Part shown: piece after piece, positions 52,444-61,769 of the stretch | Position numbering within the stretch: position 1 is the first letter of the stretch | Layout: the number at the start of each line of letters is the position of its first letter | Source: Kocuria coralli | Lineage (GTDB): Bacteria; Actinomycetota; Actinomycetes; Actinomycetales; Micrococcaceae | Direction: 5' to 3' | NCBI RefSeq assembly: GCF_008831305.1 | Contig: NZ_ML708610.1 | Location: 186,001 to 250,000 of the forward strand | Length of the DNA stretch: 64,000 nucleotides | Program-made: the position numbers and the translations under genes | Notes under the pieces: model-generated | Seen by the model: only the letters and a program-made list of their open reading frames with translations | What the model was told of the DNA's origin: nothing | Databases searched by the model: none

Positions 52444-52551
52444 CCACCACTGCCGGCCCGATCGGCCGACCGCCCGGCCGGCGCCGCCTCACCCGGACGA
52501 ATCCTCCCGGGCCCGCGCCCCGGAACCGCATCTGCTTGAAGGGACATCCCC

Positions 52552-54168
52552 ATGCCCGCTGAGAACGCCGGCTCGAATCGTGACACCACGGAGCGCACCA
52601 TCGCCGTCGTCGGCAGCAGCGGAGGCAATCTCCTCAGCCATGGCGGAAACGACCCCGCCAAGCTCATCCGGGAGGTCCAGCAGCAGCTCACCGCTGCCGG
52701 GCTCGCCCTCGGCGAGGTCCAGTTCGTGAGCGCCTCGTCCTCGATGGACGGCGTGTCGCAGGCGGTGCCCGCGCAGCTGTGGAGCGTCGAGGACGGCACC
52801 CCGCAGGTCGTCGCGACGGGGACCCTCGGCGAGATCAACGAACTCGCCCGGGCCTCCGACGAGCACCTGGCCGCCAGGGTGCGCGCCGGTGAGATCGACG
52901 GGCTCATCCTGGTCAGCGCCGACCCCGGTGACACCAATGCCCGGACGATCGCCGCGGCCGCCGACGCCGGGATCCCGGCCGCCGGCACCGGCGGGAGCTC
53001 CATCGCGAAGGCGCAGCAACTCGGCGTGAACCTGGTCGCGGCTTCGGGGACCACCGGCACCACCGGCACCACCCGCGCTGTCTCCTATGTCTCCGGCCTG
53101 GCCCGGCACTGGAAGCTCAGATACCGTCCGGTGCTCGGTTCCGCGCCGTCGGGGCAGGGCGAGCCCACCGCCCAGGACGGGAGCGTGTGGCGCCGGATCA
53201 GCATCCGGGGCATCATGGTCGGTTCGATCCCCGCCTTCATCTCCCTGGCCCTGGTGCTGGCCTTCAGCAAGATCCCGGTCCTCGAGGGGCTGACCCCGGT
53301 CTTCGACCTGCTCATCGCGGGTCTTCCGGTCGTCGTCGCCGCCGTCGCAGCGCGGAAGGTCAGCGGCCTGGACGAGGTCGGCCTGGTCGCCGGCGCCATC
53401 GCGGGCCTGCTGTCCCAGGAGGGCGGCATCCTCGGGGGCCTCGTCGGGGGCATCCTCTCCGGCCTGGTCGCGGCATGGCTGATCAGGTGGACCCTGTCCT
53501 TCCGGTTCCCCGCGACGACGGCGAACATCGTCACCGGCGCGCTCGCCGGCCTGCTGCCCGGGCTCGTCGTCTACTTCCTCCTGGCCCCGTTCACGAGCCT
53601 CCTCGGCGAATGGGTCAAGAACGGAATCGAATGGGCCGTCGACTTCAACCCCCTGCTGGCCGGTGCCCTGGCCGGCCTGGCCATGTGGCCCGCCATCATC
53701 GGCGGCGTCTACCACTCGGTGATCCTCCCGCTGGTCCTGCTCGAGATGGGCCAGAAGGGCCACAGCTTCTTCGGGGCGATCGACATGGTCGCGCTGGTGA
53801 TGGTCTCCCTCGGCATCACCCTGGCCAACGTGGTCAAGCCCCGGACCTCAGGAGAGCGGGCGCTGGCCGGCTCCGGTGCGGGCGTGAACTTCTTCTTCGG
53901 GACGTTCGTGGAGTCCTCGTACCCCTTCATGTTCGGGGACAGGCGCGTTTTCGCTGCGGCGCTGGTCTCCGCGACCGCTGGCGGCACGCTCGTGGGGCTG
54001 GTGGGGGCCGAGGCCTCCGCCTACCTGCCCGCGTTCGTGGCGCCGTTCATCGCCACGAACCCCGCGGGCATGGTCATGGCCATGCTCGTGACGGCGGCCC
54101 TCGCGTTCACCCTCACCCTGCTGGCGAACCTGGCCGCGATCCGCAAGGCACGGCTCGCCTCGTCCTGA
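52552..54168 (+). CDS. PTS EIIC-like permease with soluble N-terminal domain
   Basis: The 538-residue protein has a cytoplasmic N-terminal domain of about 200 residues starting TERTIAVVGSSGGNLLSHGG, which contains GTGGSSIAKAQQLGVNLVAA and a Thr/Gly run. About ten membrane helices follow. SGAGVNFFFGTFVESSYPFM and the following helices resemble EIIC domains of the sugar phosphotransferase system. No EIIA or EIIB domain, phosphorylatable Cys motif or sugar enzyme is visible nearby, so it may transport without phosphorylation. The ATG at 52552 has GAAGGGA. Confidence 0.6.
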   Translation: MPAENAGSNRDTTERTIAVVGSSGGNLLSHGGNDPAKLIREVQQQLTAAGLALGEVQFVSASSSMDGVSQAVPAQLWSVEDGTPQVVATGTLGEINELARASDEHLAARVRAGEIDGLILVSADPGDTNARTIAAAADAGIPAAGTGGSSIAKAQQLGVNLVAASGTTGTTGTTRAVSYVSGLARHWKLRYRPVLGSAPSGQGEPTAQDGSVWRRISIRGIMVGSIPAFISLALVLAFSKIPVLEGLTPVFDLLIAGLPVVVAAVAARKVSGLDEVGLVAGAIAGLLSQEGGILGGLVGGILSGLVAAWLIRWTLSFRFPATTANIVTGALAGLLPGLVVYFLLAPFTSLLGEWVKNGIEWAVDFNPLLAGALAGLAMWPAIIGGVYHSVILPLVLLEMGQKGHSFFGAIDMVALVMVSLGITLANVVKPRTSGERALAGSGAGVNFFFGTFVESSYPFMFGDRRVFAAALVSATAGGTLVGLVGAEASAYLPAFVAPFIATNPAGMVMAMLVTAALAFTLTLLANLAAIRKARLASS

Positions 54169-54225
54169 TCTTCTCTCGTGCGGGATGTCCGCGGTCGCTC
54201 CGCTACAAGGCAATGAAAAGCGATA

Positions 54226-54255
54226 AGCCCGGACCCCCATCCGTGGGTCCGGGCT
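54226..54255 (-). terminator. Terminator of tRNA-Arg
   Basis: AGCCCGGACCC (54226-54236) and GGGTCCGGGCT (54245-54255) form an 11-bp stem. On the minus strand it is followed by TATCGCTTTTC, a T-rich stretch. It lies 26 bases from the tRNA 3' end and could also end the convergent permease transcript. Confidence 0.7.
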
Positions 54256-54281
54256 ATACCGATGTCCTGAGACATCAGAAG

Positions 54282-54354
54282 TGCCCGAGATAGGATTCGA
54301 ACCTACGACTTCTTGCTCCGGAGGCAAGCGCTCTATCCACTGAGCTACTCGGGC
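54282..54354 (-). tRNA. tRNA-Arg, anticodon CCG
   Basis: A 73-nt cloverleaf lies on the minus strand. The acceptor stem is GCCCGAG with CTCGGGC, and the D-arm contains GCTCAGTGGATAGAGC. The anticodon stem CTTGC/GCAAG surrounds the loop CTCCGGA, with anticodon CCG at 54321-54319. The T-arm is GTAGG-TTCGAAT-CCTAT. The discriminator is A and CCA is not encoded. It reads CGG arginine codons. Confidence 0.96.
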
Positions 54355-54472
54355 GGGACCGTCCCGGGATCGCCGTGACGGACCCCAAGACTCTATCACC
54401 CGCTGAGCGATGTTCTGTACCTCCCGCGCCCGCGGCTCAAATCGGATACCTCATAGCGGCTACACTGTCCCG

Positions 54473-56125
54473 GTGACTCCCGAAGAACTGACTGCCGCTG
54501 TATCAGCATGCCTGCGTGACGCCGTCGCCCAGGGGGAGTTGTCCCTCGCCGACGGCGCAGAGCTTCCTCCCGTGAAGGTCGAGCGACCCAAGAACCGCGA
54601 GCACGGCGACTGGGCCACCACTATCGCCATGCAGCTGACCAAGAAGGTCGGGCGTCCGCCGCGAGAGGTGGCCGCGGTCCTGCGGGAGCGCCTGGAAGCA
54701 CAGGACGGCATCGCCGCCGTGGAGATCGCCGGTCCCGGGTTCCTCAACATCACGCTGGACACCGCCGCTGCGGGCGAACTGGCCCGGACCGTCGTCGAGC
54801 AGGGCCACGCGTTCGGCCGCAACGACGCGATGGCGGGTACCTCGATCAACCTCGAGTTCGTCTCCGCCAACCCCACGGGACCGATCCACCTGGGCGGTAC
54901 CCGGTGGGCCGCCGTCGGTGACGCCCTGGCTCGGGTCTTCGAATCCCAGGGCGCCCAGGTCACCCGCGAGTACTACTTCAACGACCACGGCGCGCAGATC
55001 GACCGGTTCGCCAGGTCACTGCTGGCCGCCGCCCAGGGCGAGCCCGCCCCCGAGGACGGCTACGGAGGCGCCTACATCGCCGAGATCGCCGACCGGGTTC
55101 TTGCCGCGGACCCGCAGGCGCTGGAGGCCGCGGATCCGCAGGAGGCGTTCCGCGCTGCCGGAGTGGACTTCATGTTCGGGGACATCAAGGAATCCCTGCA
55201 CGAATTCGGCGTCGAATTCGACGTCTGGTTCCACGAGAACTCGCTCTTCGAGGACGGCGCCGTCGAGACCCTGCTCGAACAGCTCAAGGCCCAGGACTCC
55301 CTGTACTTCGAGGACGGCGCCTGGTGGCTGCGCTCCACCGACTACGGCGACGACAAGGACCGGGTGGTCATCAAGTCCGACGGCGCCGCCGCCTATATCG
55401 CGGGCGACATCGCCTACTTCAAGAACAAGCGCGACCGTGGCGCCGACCTGTGCATCTACATGCTCGGCGCGGACCACCACGGCTACGTCGCCCGCCTGAA
55501 GGCCGTGGCCGCCAGCCTGGGGGACGACCCGCAGCGCGTGGAGGTCATGATCGGCCAGATGGTCAACCTGGTGAAGGACGGCGTGGCCGTGCGCATGTCC
55601 AAGCGCGCCGGCACCGTGGTCACCATGGAGGATCTGGTCGGCGCCGTCGGCGTGGACGCCGCGCGGTATTCGCTGACCCGCTACTCCGTGGACTCCAACA
55701 TCGACATCGACCTCGACCTGCTGGTCAAGCGCTCGAACGAGAACCCCGTGTTCTACGTCCAGTACGCACACGCCCGCACCTGCGCCGTCGACCGCAATGC
55801 CGAGGCCGCCGGGGTGACCCGCGAGGGCTTCGACGCCTCCCTGCTCGGTCACGAGACCGAGGGCGAGCTGCTGGCCGCACTGGGCGCCTACCCGTCGGTG
55901 GTCGCCGAAGCCGCATCGCTGCGCGAGCCGCACCGGGTCGCCCGCCACCTCGAGGCCCTCGCGGGGTCCTACCACCGCTGGTACGGCGCCTGCCGGGTGA
56001 CCCCGCACGCGGGCGAGGAGGTCACCGACACCCACCGCACCCGCCTGTGGCTCAACGACGCCACGCGCCAGGTGCTCGCCAACGGATTGCAATTGCTGGG
56101 CGTGTCCGCACCCGAGAGGATGTGA
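54473..56125 (+). CDS. argS: Arginyl-tRNA synthetase
   Basis: The 550-residue class I synthetase has an N-terminal Add-1 domain (about 1-90), the HIGH-type motif PTGPIHLGG (about 133-141), [13 protein letters not shown], and the KMSK-type motif RMSKRAG, which here precedes [13 protein letters not shown] anticodon-binding domain is C-terminal. The GTG at 54473 follows TACACT by 6 bases with no ribosome binding site, so the mRNA is probably leaderless. A tRNA-Arg gene lies just upstream on the other strand. lysA follows after two bases. Confidence 0.95.
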   Translation: MTPEELTAAVSACLRDAVAQGELSLADGAELPPVKVERPKNREHGDWATTIAMQLTKKVGRPPREVAAVLRERLEAQDGIAAVEIAGPGFLNITLDTAAAGELARTVVEQGHAFGRNDAMAGTSINLEFVSANPTGPIHLGGTRWAAVGDALARVFESQGAQVTREYYFNDHGAQIDRFARSLLAAAQGEPAPEDGYGGAYIAEIADRVLAADPQALEAADPQEAFRAAGVDFMFGDIKESLHEFGVEFDVWFHENSLFEDGAVETLLEQLKAQDSLYFEDGAWWLRSTDYGDDKDRVVIKSDGAAAYIAGDIAYFKNKRDRGADLCIYMLGADHHGYVARLKAVAASLGDDPQRVEVMIGQMVNLVKDGVAVRMSKRAGTVVTMEDLVGAVGVDAARYSLTRYSVDSNIDIDLDLLVKRSNENPVFYVQYAHARTCAVDRNAEAAGVTREGFDASLLGHETEGELLAALGAYPSVVAEAASLREPHRVARHLEALAGSYHRWYGACRVTPHAGEEVTDTHRTRLWLNDATRQVLANGLQLLGVSAPERM

Positions 56126-56127
56126 CC

Positions 56128-57699
56128 ATGAGCAATTTCGACCAATTCGACCAGTACGACGACGAGAACGACGTCGTCACGACCGGTTTCCGGCTCCGGC
56201 CGGTACCCGTCGTGGAAACGGACGCGACCGGATCCTGGCAGTGCGGTCCGAGCGAGCTGGCCCCTCGATGGCTGCAGGTTCCCGAAGACTGGCAGGAGCT
56301 CGACCGTGACATCTGGCCGGAGGCGTTCGGCCGCGGCGTCGATGGAGAGCTCACGGTGTCCGGACTCAGCGTCGCCACCCTGGCCGAGACCTACGGCACC
56401 CCCCTCTACGTGATCTCGGAGGACACCTTCCGGCAGCGCGCCCGGGGGTTCCGGGAGGCGTTCGAGGAGGCCTTCGCCGCAGTCGGGGCCGAGGTCTCCG
56501 TGTACTTCGCCGGGAAGTCCTTCCTGACCCCCGAGGTCGTCCGCTGGGTGCGGGAGGAAGGCCTCAACCTGGACACCGCCTCGGGAGGCGAGCTGGCCTG
56601 CGGGCTGCGCGGCGGCATGGAGCCGGCCCGGATGGCCCTGCACGGTAACAACAAGTCCGCCGCGGAGATCACCCGGGCGCTGGATGCGGGGGTGGGGCGC
56701 ATCGTCGTCGACTCCCTTCCGGAGATCGAGCTGGTGGGGCGGCTCGCGCGGACCCTGGGCGTGACGGCCCCCGTCATGCTCCGCGTCACGCCGGGCGTCC
56801 ACGCCGAGACCCACGACTTCATCGCGACGGCGCACGAGGACCAGAAGTTCGGGATGTCGCTGGCACCGGAGGATGCGACCGAGGCGGGGCAGACGGACGC
56901 AACGCAGTCCGGAACCTCGCCCGCCATGCGGGCCGTGAGCGCCTGCGTGGCCCATCCCAACATCGACCTCCAGGGCATCCACTGCCACATCGGCTCCCAG
57001 ATCTTCGCTCCGGAAGGCTTCGCGCAGGCCGCCGAGCGCGTGCTGACCTTCATCGCGGAGGTCCGCGACGGCTTCGGCCTCCGTCTTCCGCAGATCGACC
57101 TGGGCGGCGGGTACGGGATCGCATACACCGCAGCCGACTCCCCGCGCCCGGCGCGGATGATCGCGCAGGCCCTGGCCGAGTCCGTGCACGGCACGTGCGA
57201 GCGGCTCGGCCTGCCGATCCCGCATCTGTCCTTCGAGCCCGGGCGTGCGATCGCGGGGCCCGCCGGGATCACGCTGTACACGGTCGGAACTCTCAAGGGC
57301 GTGACCGTGGAGCCCGGCCGGCAGCGCCGCTACGTCTCCGTGGACGGCGGGATGTCGGACAACCCGCGCCCGGTCCTCTACGACGCGGACTACTCCGCGG
57401 TCGTCGCCGACCGGCGCTCGACCGATGCCCAGGCGCGCCCCGTGTTCTCCCGGGTCGTCGGCAAGCACTGCGAGTCCGGGGACGTGGTGGTCAAGGCCAC
57501 CTATCTCCCCGAGGACCTGGCCGCCGGCGACCTGCTGGCCGTGCCGGCCACCGGAGCCTACTGCTGGGCGCTGTCCAGCAATTACAACTGGCTGCCGCGT
57601 CCCTCCGTCGTCGCCGTCCGGACTGTCGCCGGCGAGCCGGAGGCCCGGGTGATCGTCCGGGGAGAGACCGACGAGGACCTGTTCGCCCGGATGACCTGA
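56128..57699 (+). CDS. lysA: Diaminopimelate decarboxylase
   Basis: The 523-residue PLP enzyme performs the last step of lysine synthesis. The PLP Lys is Lys130 (VYFAGKSF). HGNNKS, the HIGSQ region (GIHCHIGSQIF), LGGGYGIAYT and CESGD of the other active-site half follow. It is longer than many LysA proteins: an acidic N-terminal stretch of about 75 residues and a Thr/Ala/Gly-rich insert near 250-270 (DATEAGQTDATQSGTS) are extra. The ATG at 56128 has GAGAGGA. argS-lysA-hom-thrC-thrB is a conserved order in this group. Confidence 0.95.
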   Translation: MSNFDQFDQYDDENDVVTTGFRLRPVPVVETDATGSWQCGPSELAPRWLQVPEDWQELDRDIWPEAFGRGVDGELTVSGLSVATLAETYGTPLYVISEDTFRQRARGFREAFEEAFAAVGAEVSVYFAGKSFLTPEVVRWVREEGLNLDTASGGELACGLRGGMEPARMALHGNNKSAAEITRALDAGVGRIVVDSLPEIELVGRLARTLGVTAPVMLRVTPGVHAETHDFIATAHEDQKFGMSLAPEDATEAGQTDATQSGTSPAMRAVSACVAHPNIDLQGIHCHIGSQIFAPEGFAQAAERVLTFIAEVRDGFGLRLPQIDLGGGYGIAYTAADSPRPARMIAQALAESVHGTCERLGLPIPHLSFEPGRAIAGPAGITLYTVGTLKGVTVEPGRQRRYVSVDGGMSDNPRPVLYDADYSAVVADRRSTDAQARPVFSRVVGKHCESGDVVVKATYLPEDLAAGDLLAVPATGAYCWALSSNYNWLPRPSVVAVRTVAGEPEARVIVRGETDEDLFARMT

Positions 57700-57756
57700 C
57701 CGCCGCCGGCGCCGTTCCCCCGGCCTCCGCCTGCCCGCGCGCCGTTGTCGAGAGCA

Positions 57757-57774
57757 GCGGCAGGTCGCTGCCGC
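57757..57774 (+). other. Hairpin between lysA and hom
   Basis: GCGGCAG and CTGCCGC form a 7-bp stem around GTCG in the 134-base gap. It could be a weak terminator or an attenuating structure before hom, but no Thr- or Ile-rich leader peptide is visible. Confidence 0.3.
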
Positions 57775-57833
57775 CGCCGGAACCCCGGCCCGAATCTTGC
57801 CCACTGTCTTCCGCTACACATCTGGAGCCCGAC

Positions 57834-59198
57834 GTGACCAACCCCGCAGCCGGTACCCCGGCCGAGAGCACCCCGACCACCACCCGCATCGCCCTGCTCG
57901 GAGCCGGCAACGTCGGCGCCGAGGTCGCCCGCATCCTGCTGGAGGAGCGCGACGAGCTGACCGAGCGCATCGGTGCCGTGCCGGAGCTCGTGGGCATCGC
58001 GGTCCGGGATCTCGATTCCCCCCGGACCGTCGAACTGCCCCGTGAGCTGTTCACCACCGACGCCGATGCGCTGATCGATTCCGCCGACGTCGTCATCGAG
58101 CTCACCGGGGGGCTGGAGCCCGCCCGGACCCGGATCCTGCGAGCCCTGAACGCGGGCAAACCGGTGATCTCCGGGAACAAGGCGCTGCTGGCCCGCCACG
58201 GCGCCGAACTGCACGCCGCCGCCGAGGCCGCGGGAACCAGCATCTCCTACGAGGCCGCGGTGGCCGGGGCCATCCCCATCGTCCGGCCCATGCTGGACTC
58301 GCTGTCCGGGGACAGGGTGAACCGGGTTCTGGGCATCATGAACGGCACCACCAACTACATCCTGGACCAGATGGACACCACCGGCGCCAGCTTCGACGAC
58401 GCCCTCGCGGAGGCGCAGCGCCTGGGCTTCGCGGAGGCCGATCCGACCGCCGACGTCGAGGGTCATGACGCCGCCTCCAAGGTCGCCATCCTGGGCGGCA
58501 TCGCGTTCCACTCCTCCTACACGATCGACGACGTCTACTGCCGCGGCATCACCGGCGTGACGGCCGAGGACGTCGAGGCCGCCCGCGAGGCCGGATACGT
58601 GATCAAGCTGCTCGGGGTGGCCGAGCGGGTCGCCGACGACGGCGATCCCGGCCAGCCGAGCGGCGTCAACCTCCGCGTGGTGCCCACCATGCTTCCGCGG
58701 AAGCATCCCCTGGCAGGGGTTCACGGTGCGTTCAACGCCGTGTTCGTGGAGGCGGAGAACGCGGGCGAGCTCATGTTCTACGGCCCGGGTGCCGGAGGGG
58801 CTCCCACGGCGTCGGCGGTGATGGGAGACCTGGTGGCGGCGCTGCGCCGAAGCGTGGCCGGCGGCCCGGGCGTGGGACCCAGTTTCCACGCCGATCTCCC
58901 CGCGACCAGCGTGGACGGTGTCAGGACCAGCTTCTCCCTGACCCTGCTGTGCCCGGACCGCACCGGCGTGCTCTCGGCGATCTCCACGGTCTTCGCCGAG
59001 CACGGCGTCTCGATCTCCACCATGCAGCAGCGGGACCTGCCGGCCGACGACCAGTACCCGGGCCAGCGCCTGGCCGAACTGCGCATCGTCACCCACCAGG
59101 CGCGCAACGCCGACCTGGTGAACACCGTGGAGGCGATCCGCGGCCTGGACGTGGTGCTGGATCTCCGCGGCCTGATCCGGGTGGAGAACCCCAGCTGA
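57834..59198 (+). CDS. hom: Homoserine dehydrogenase
   Basis: The 454-residue enzyme reduces aspartate semialdehyde to homoserine. It has an N-terminal NAD(P) domain (LLGAGNVGAEVA, about 22-33), the catalytic domain with IMNGTTNYILDQM and FAEADPTADVEGHDAASK, and a C-terminal ACT domain (about 365-454; GVLSAISTVFAEHGVSIST), which normally confers threonine feedback inhibition. The GTG at 57834 has TGGAG 7 bases upstream. Confidence 0.95.
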   Translation: MTNPAAGTPAESTPTTTRIALLGAGNVGAEVARILLEERDELTERIGAVPELVGIAVRDLDSPRTVELPRELFTTDADALIDSADVVIELTGGLEPARTRILRALNAGKPVISGNKALLARHGAELHAAAEAAGTSISYEAAVAGAIPIVRPMLDSLSGDRVNRVLGIMNGTTNYILDQMDTTGASFDDALAEAQRLGFAEADPTADVEGHDAASKVAILGGIAFHSSYTIDDVYCRGITGVTAEDVEAAREAGYVIKLLGVAERVADDGDPGQPSGVNLRVVPTMLPRKHPLAGVHGAFNAVFVEAENAGELMFYGPGAGGAPTASAVMGDLVAALRRSVAGGPGVGPSFHADLPATSVDGVRTSFSLTLLCPDRTGVLSAISTVFAEHGVSISTMQQRDLPADDQYPGQRLAELRIVTHQARNADLVNTVEAIRGLDVVLDLRGLIRVENPS

Positions 59199-59336
59199 GC
59201 CTCCCGCCCGCGCTACCCTGACACGGTGGCGGTGCCCGGCGCCGCACCCGCAGGGCTGCCCAGGCCGGATCCCGCCCCGACCGAACCCCGTACCGAATCC
59301 GAACCGACCACCCGCACCCTCAGGAGAGAACAACCC

Positions 59337-60446
59337 ATGGCACACCTCTGGCAAGGCGTGATCAACGAATACCGCGACCGCCTTCCGGTGACGTCCTCCA
59401 CCCCGGTGGTCACCATGGGGGAGGGCGGCACCCCTCTGATCCGCGCCCACGCTCTGTCCGAGCTGACCGGCAACGACGTGTGGGTGAAGTTCGAGGGCAT
59501 GAACCCCACGGGCTCGTTCAAGGACCGTGGCATGACCATGGCCATCACCCGCGCCAAGGAAGAGGGCGCGAAAGCCGTCGTCTGCGCGTCGACCGGCAAC
59601 ACCTCGGCCTCCGCGGCCGCCTACGCCAAGCAGGCCGGCCTGCGCTGCGCGGTGCTGGTGCCCGAGGGCAAGATCGCCATGGGCAAGATGGCGCAGGCCG
59701 TGGCCCACGGCGCCGACATCATCCAGATCGACGGGAACTTCGACAACTGCCTCGAGATCGCGCGCAAGCTCTCCGAGTCCTACCCGGTCTTCCTGGTCAA
59801 CTCCGTGAACCCCTATCGCATCGAGGGCCAGAAGACCGGTGCCTTCGAAGTCGTGGACGCCCTGGGCGACGCCCCCGACTACCACCTCCTGCCGGTGGGC
59901 AACGCGGGCAACATCACCGCCTACTGGAAGGGCTACAAGGAGTACGCCGCGCCCTACTCCGCCGCCGACGGCAGCACCCTGGACGCCGTGGCGACCAGGA
60001 CCCCCGTCATGTGGGGTTTCCAGGCGGAAGGAGCGGCGCCCCTGGTGGCCGGTCACCCGATCGACCAGCCCGAGACCATCGCCACCGCCATCCGCATCGG
60101 CAACCCGGCCTCCTGGGAGACCGCGATCGCCGCGCGCGACGAATCGGGCGGGCTGATCGAGTCCGTGACCGATGAGCAGATCATCGAGGCGCAGCGTCTC
60201 CTCTCGGCCCGCGACGGCGTGTTCGTGGAGCCCGGCTCCGCGGCCGGGGTGGCCGGACTGATCAAGAAGCACCGGGAGGGGACGGCGCCCACCGGGGCCA
60301 GGATCGTGATCACCGTGACCGGGCACGGGCTCAAGGACCCCCAGTGGGCCGTCAAGGGGGCCGAGCTCGAGGATCCCACGGCGGCCGAACCCCGCCGGGT
60401 TGACTTCGACGTCGTCTCCGTCGCCGCCGCGCTGGGCCTCGAGTAG
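59337..60446 (+). CDS. thrC: Threonine synthase
   Basis: The 369-residue PLP enzyme converts O-phosphohomoserine to threonine. The PLP Lys lies in [11 protein letters not shown], and [15 protein letters not shown] and [13 protein letters not shown] bind the cofactor phosphate. The short form without the N-terminal extension is typical of Actinobacteria. The ATG at 59337 has CAGGAGAG. It lies between hom and thrB; the 138 bases before it hold no gene. Confidence 0.95.
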   Translation: MAHLWQGVINEYRDRLPVTSSTPVVTMGEGGTPLIRAHALSELTGNDVWVKFEGMNPTGSFKDRGMTMAITRAKEEGAKAVVCASTGNTSASAAAYAKQAGLRCAVLVPEGKIAMGKMAQAVAHGADIIQIDGNFDNCLEIARKLSESYPVFLVNSVNPYRIEGQKTGAFEVVDALGDAPDYHLLPVGNAGNITAYWKGYKEYAAPYSAADGSTLDAVATRTPVMWGFQAEGAAPLVAGHPIDQPETIATAIRIGNPASWETAIAARDESGGLIESVTDEQIIEAQRLLSARDGVFVEPGSAAGVAGLIKKHREGTAPTGARIVITVTGHGLKDPQWAVKGAELEDPTAAEPRRVDFDVVSVAAALGLE

Positions 60447-60452
60447 GCGCAC

Positions 60453-61427
60453 ATGGCTGAGATGGGAACGTGGCGTGACGTCCTGACGCCGGGCGAGTCG
60501 ATCGAGGTCGAGGTGCCCGCGTCCACGGGCAACGTCGGCCCGGGCTATGACAGCCTGGGCCTGGCCCTGGGCCACTACGACACCGTGGAGATCGGCGTCC
60601 TGGAGTCAGGCCTGGAGTTCGAGCTGCACGGGGAGGGGTGCGAGTCCGTCCCCCGCACCGAGGACCACCTGGTGGTCCGCTGCGCGCGCGCCGCCTGGGC
60701 CGCTGCGGGACTGGCCGATCAGCCCGGTCTCAGGGTCGTGGCGCACAACCGGATCCCCCACGGCCGGGGGATGGGCTCCTCGGCGTCGTGCGCGGTGGCC
60801 GGTGTGGTCGCGGCCAATGCGCTGCTGGCTGAATCCGCACGGCTCACCGACCGGCAGGTCTTCCAGGTGTGCGCCGCCATCGAGGGGCATCCGGACAATG
60901 TCGCGCCGTCCCTGCACGGCGGCCTGACCATCTCCTGGGGAGAGCCCGGCGAGTGGGAGTCCGCCCCGGTGACGGTGCACGACGACGTCGTCCCGGTGGT
61001 GGCCATCCCCAACTACGAGGTCTCCACGGCGCTCGCGCGCTCGCTGCTGCCCGCCCAGGTCGAGCACCGCGCGGCAGCGGTCAACGCGGGCCGTGCCGCG
61101 CTCCTGGTGGAGGCCCTGACGCACCGCCCCGAGCTGCTGCTGCCCGCGACGGCCGACGCCCTGCACCAGCCTTTCCGCGCTCCTGCGATGCCGCCCAGCG
61201 CGGCGCTGGTGAGCTATTTGAGAGACCGCGGCCACGCCGCGCTGATCTCGGGGGCGGGTCCCACCGTCCTCGCCCTGGCACCCTCGGCGGACGCCGGCCG
61301 CGTGGAAGCGGCCATCACCGACTTCGCGGCCCACCCGGACGAGGAGCGCGAACATGTCACATGGCGTGTTCTCCGCCTGACCGTGCCGCGCCAGGGTGCT
61401 AGGGTGGTCTCGCATCCGAAGCAGTAA
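60453..61427 (+). CDS. thrB: Homoserine kinase
   Basis: The 324-residue GHMP kinase phosphorylates homoserine for ThrC. STGNVGPGYDSLG (motif 1), PHGRGMGSSAS (motif 2, the phosphate loop) and SGAGPTVLAL (motif 3) are all present. The start is 6 bases after the thrC stop with a weak ribosome binding site, so it is probably translated by re-initiation. Confidence 0.95.
   Translation: MAEMGTWRDVLTPGESIEVEVPASTGNVGPGYDSLGLALGHYDTVEIGVLESGLEFELHGEGCESVPRTEDHLVVRCARAAWAAAGLADQPGLRVVAHNRIPHGRGMGSSASCAVAGVVAANALLAESARLTDRQVFQVCAAIEGHPDNVAPSLHGGLTISWGEPGEWESAPVTVHDDVVPVVAIPNYEVSTALARSLLPAQVEHRAAAVNAGRAALLVEALTHRPELLLPATADALHQPFRAPAMPPSAALVSYLRDRGHAALISGAGPTVLALAPSADAGRVEAAITDFAAHPDEEREHVTWRVLRLTVPRQGARVVSHPKQ
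61377..61405 (+). promoter_or_regulatory. Candidate rho promoter inside the thrB 3' end
   Basis: CTGACC (61377-61382) and TAGGGT (61400-61405) are separated by 17 bases. Transcription from here would give a leader of about 355 bases before rho. Confidence 0.45.
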
Positions 61428-61769
61428 TCTCTAGGATGTATCGGGAGTTCACGCGAATCGGGCCCAGGCTCAGGCTTTGGCCTTCGGGTACGCGCAACTG
61501 CCGAACTGATGGTTCTTGGCTCACAGCCCACGGGCACAGCCTCCGTGATCGCTCTGATCGGATCAGCTTCCAGCAATGATCGCCGCCCCATGGCGGAACC
61601 CAGCGTGCCCTCTCGGCGCGTCGGTTCCGCTGAGCGGACCAGGGCCCATCACCATCACCGCGACTGTCTGAAAGCTCGCGGTGCGGTCCGCCGCACGCGG
61701 CCCGAACCAACCGACACAGCCCCCGGCGTCTGAGGGCCAGGGGCACCATCGAGGGAAAAGGAAACCTTC
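61428..61769 (+). promoter_or_regulatory. Long leader region upstream of rho
   Basis: These 342 bases without a supported gene precede rho. Some stretches are locally poorer in GC (for example 61490-61590), and no strong hairpin stands out. Small open frames have no ribosome binding site. In E. coli the rho leader mediates autogenous attenuation, and a similar role is possible here. Confidence 0.35.

Noticed and set aside
54473-61427. A T-box or threonine attenuator controlling argS or hom
   Set aside because: No T-box core or Thr/Ile-rich leader peptide was found. argS appears leaderless, and only one short hairpin lies before hom.
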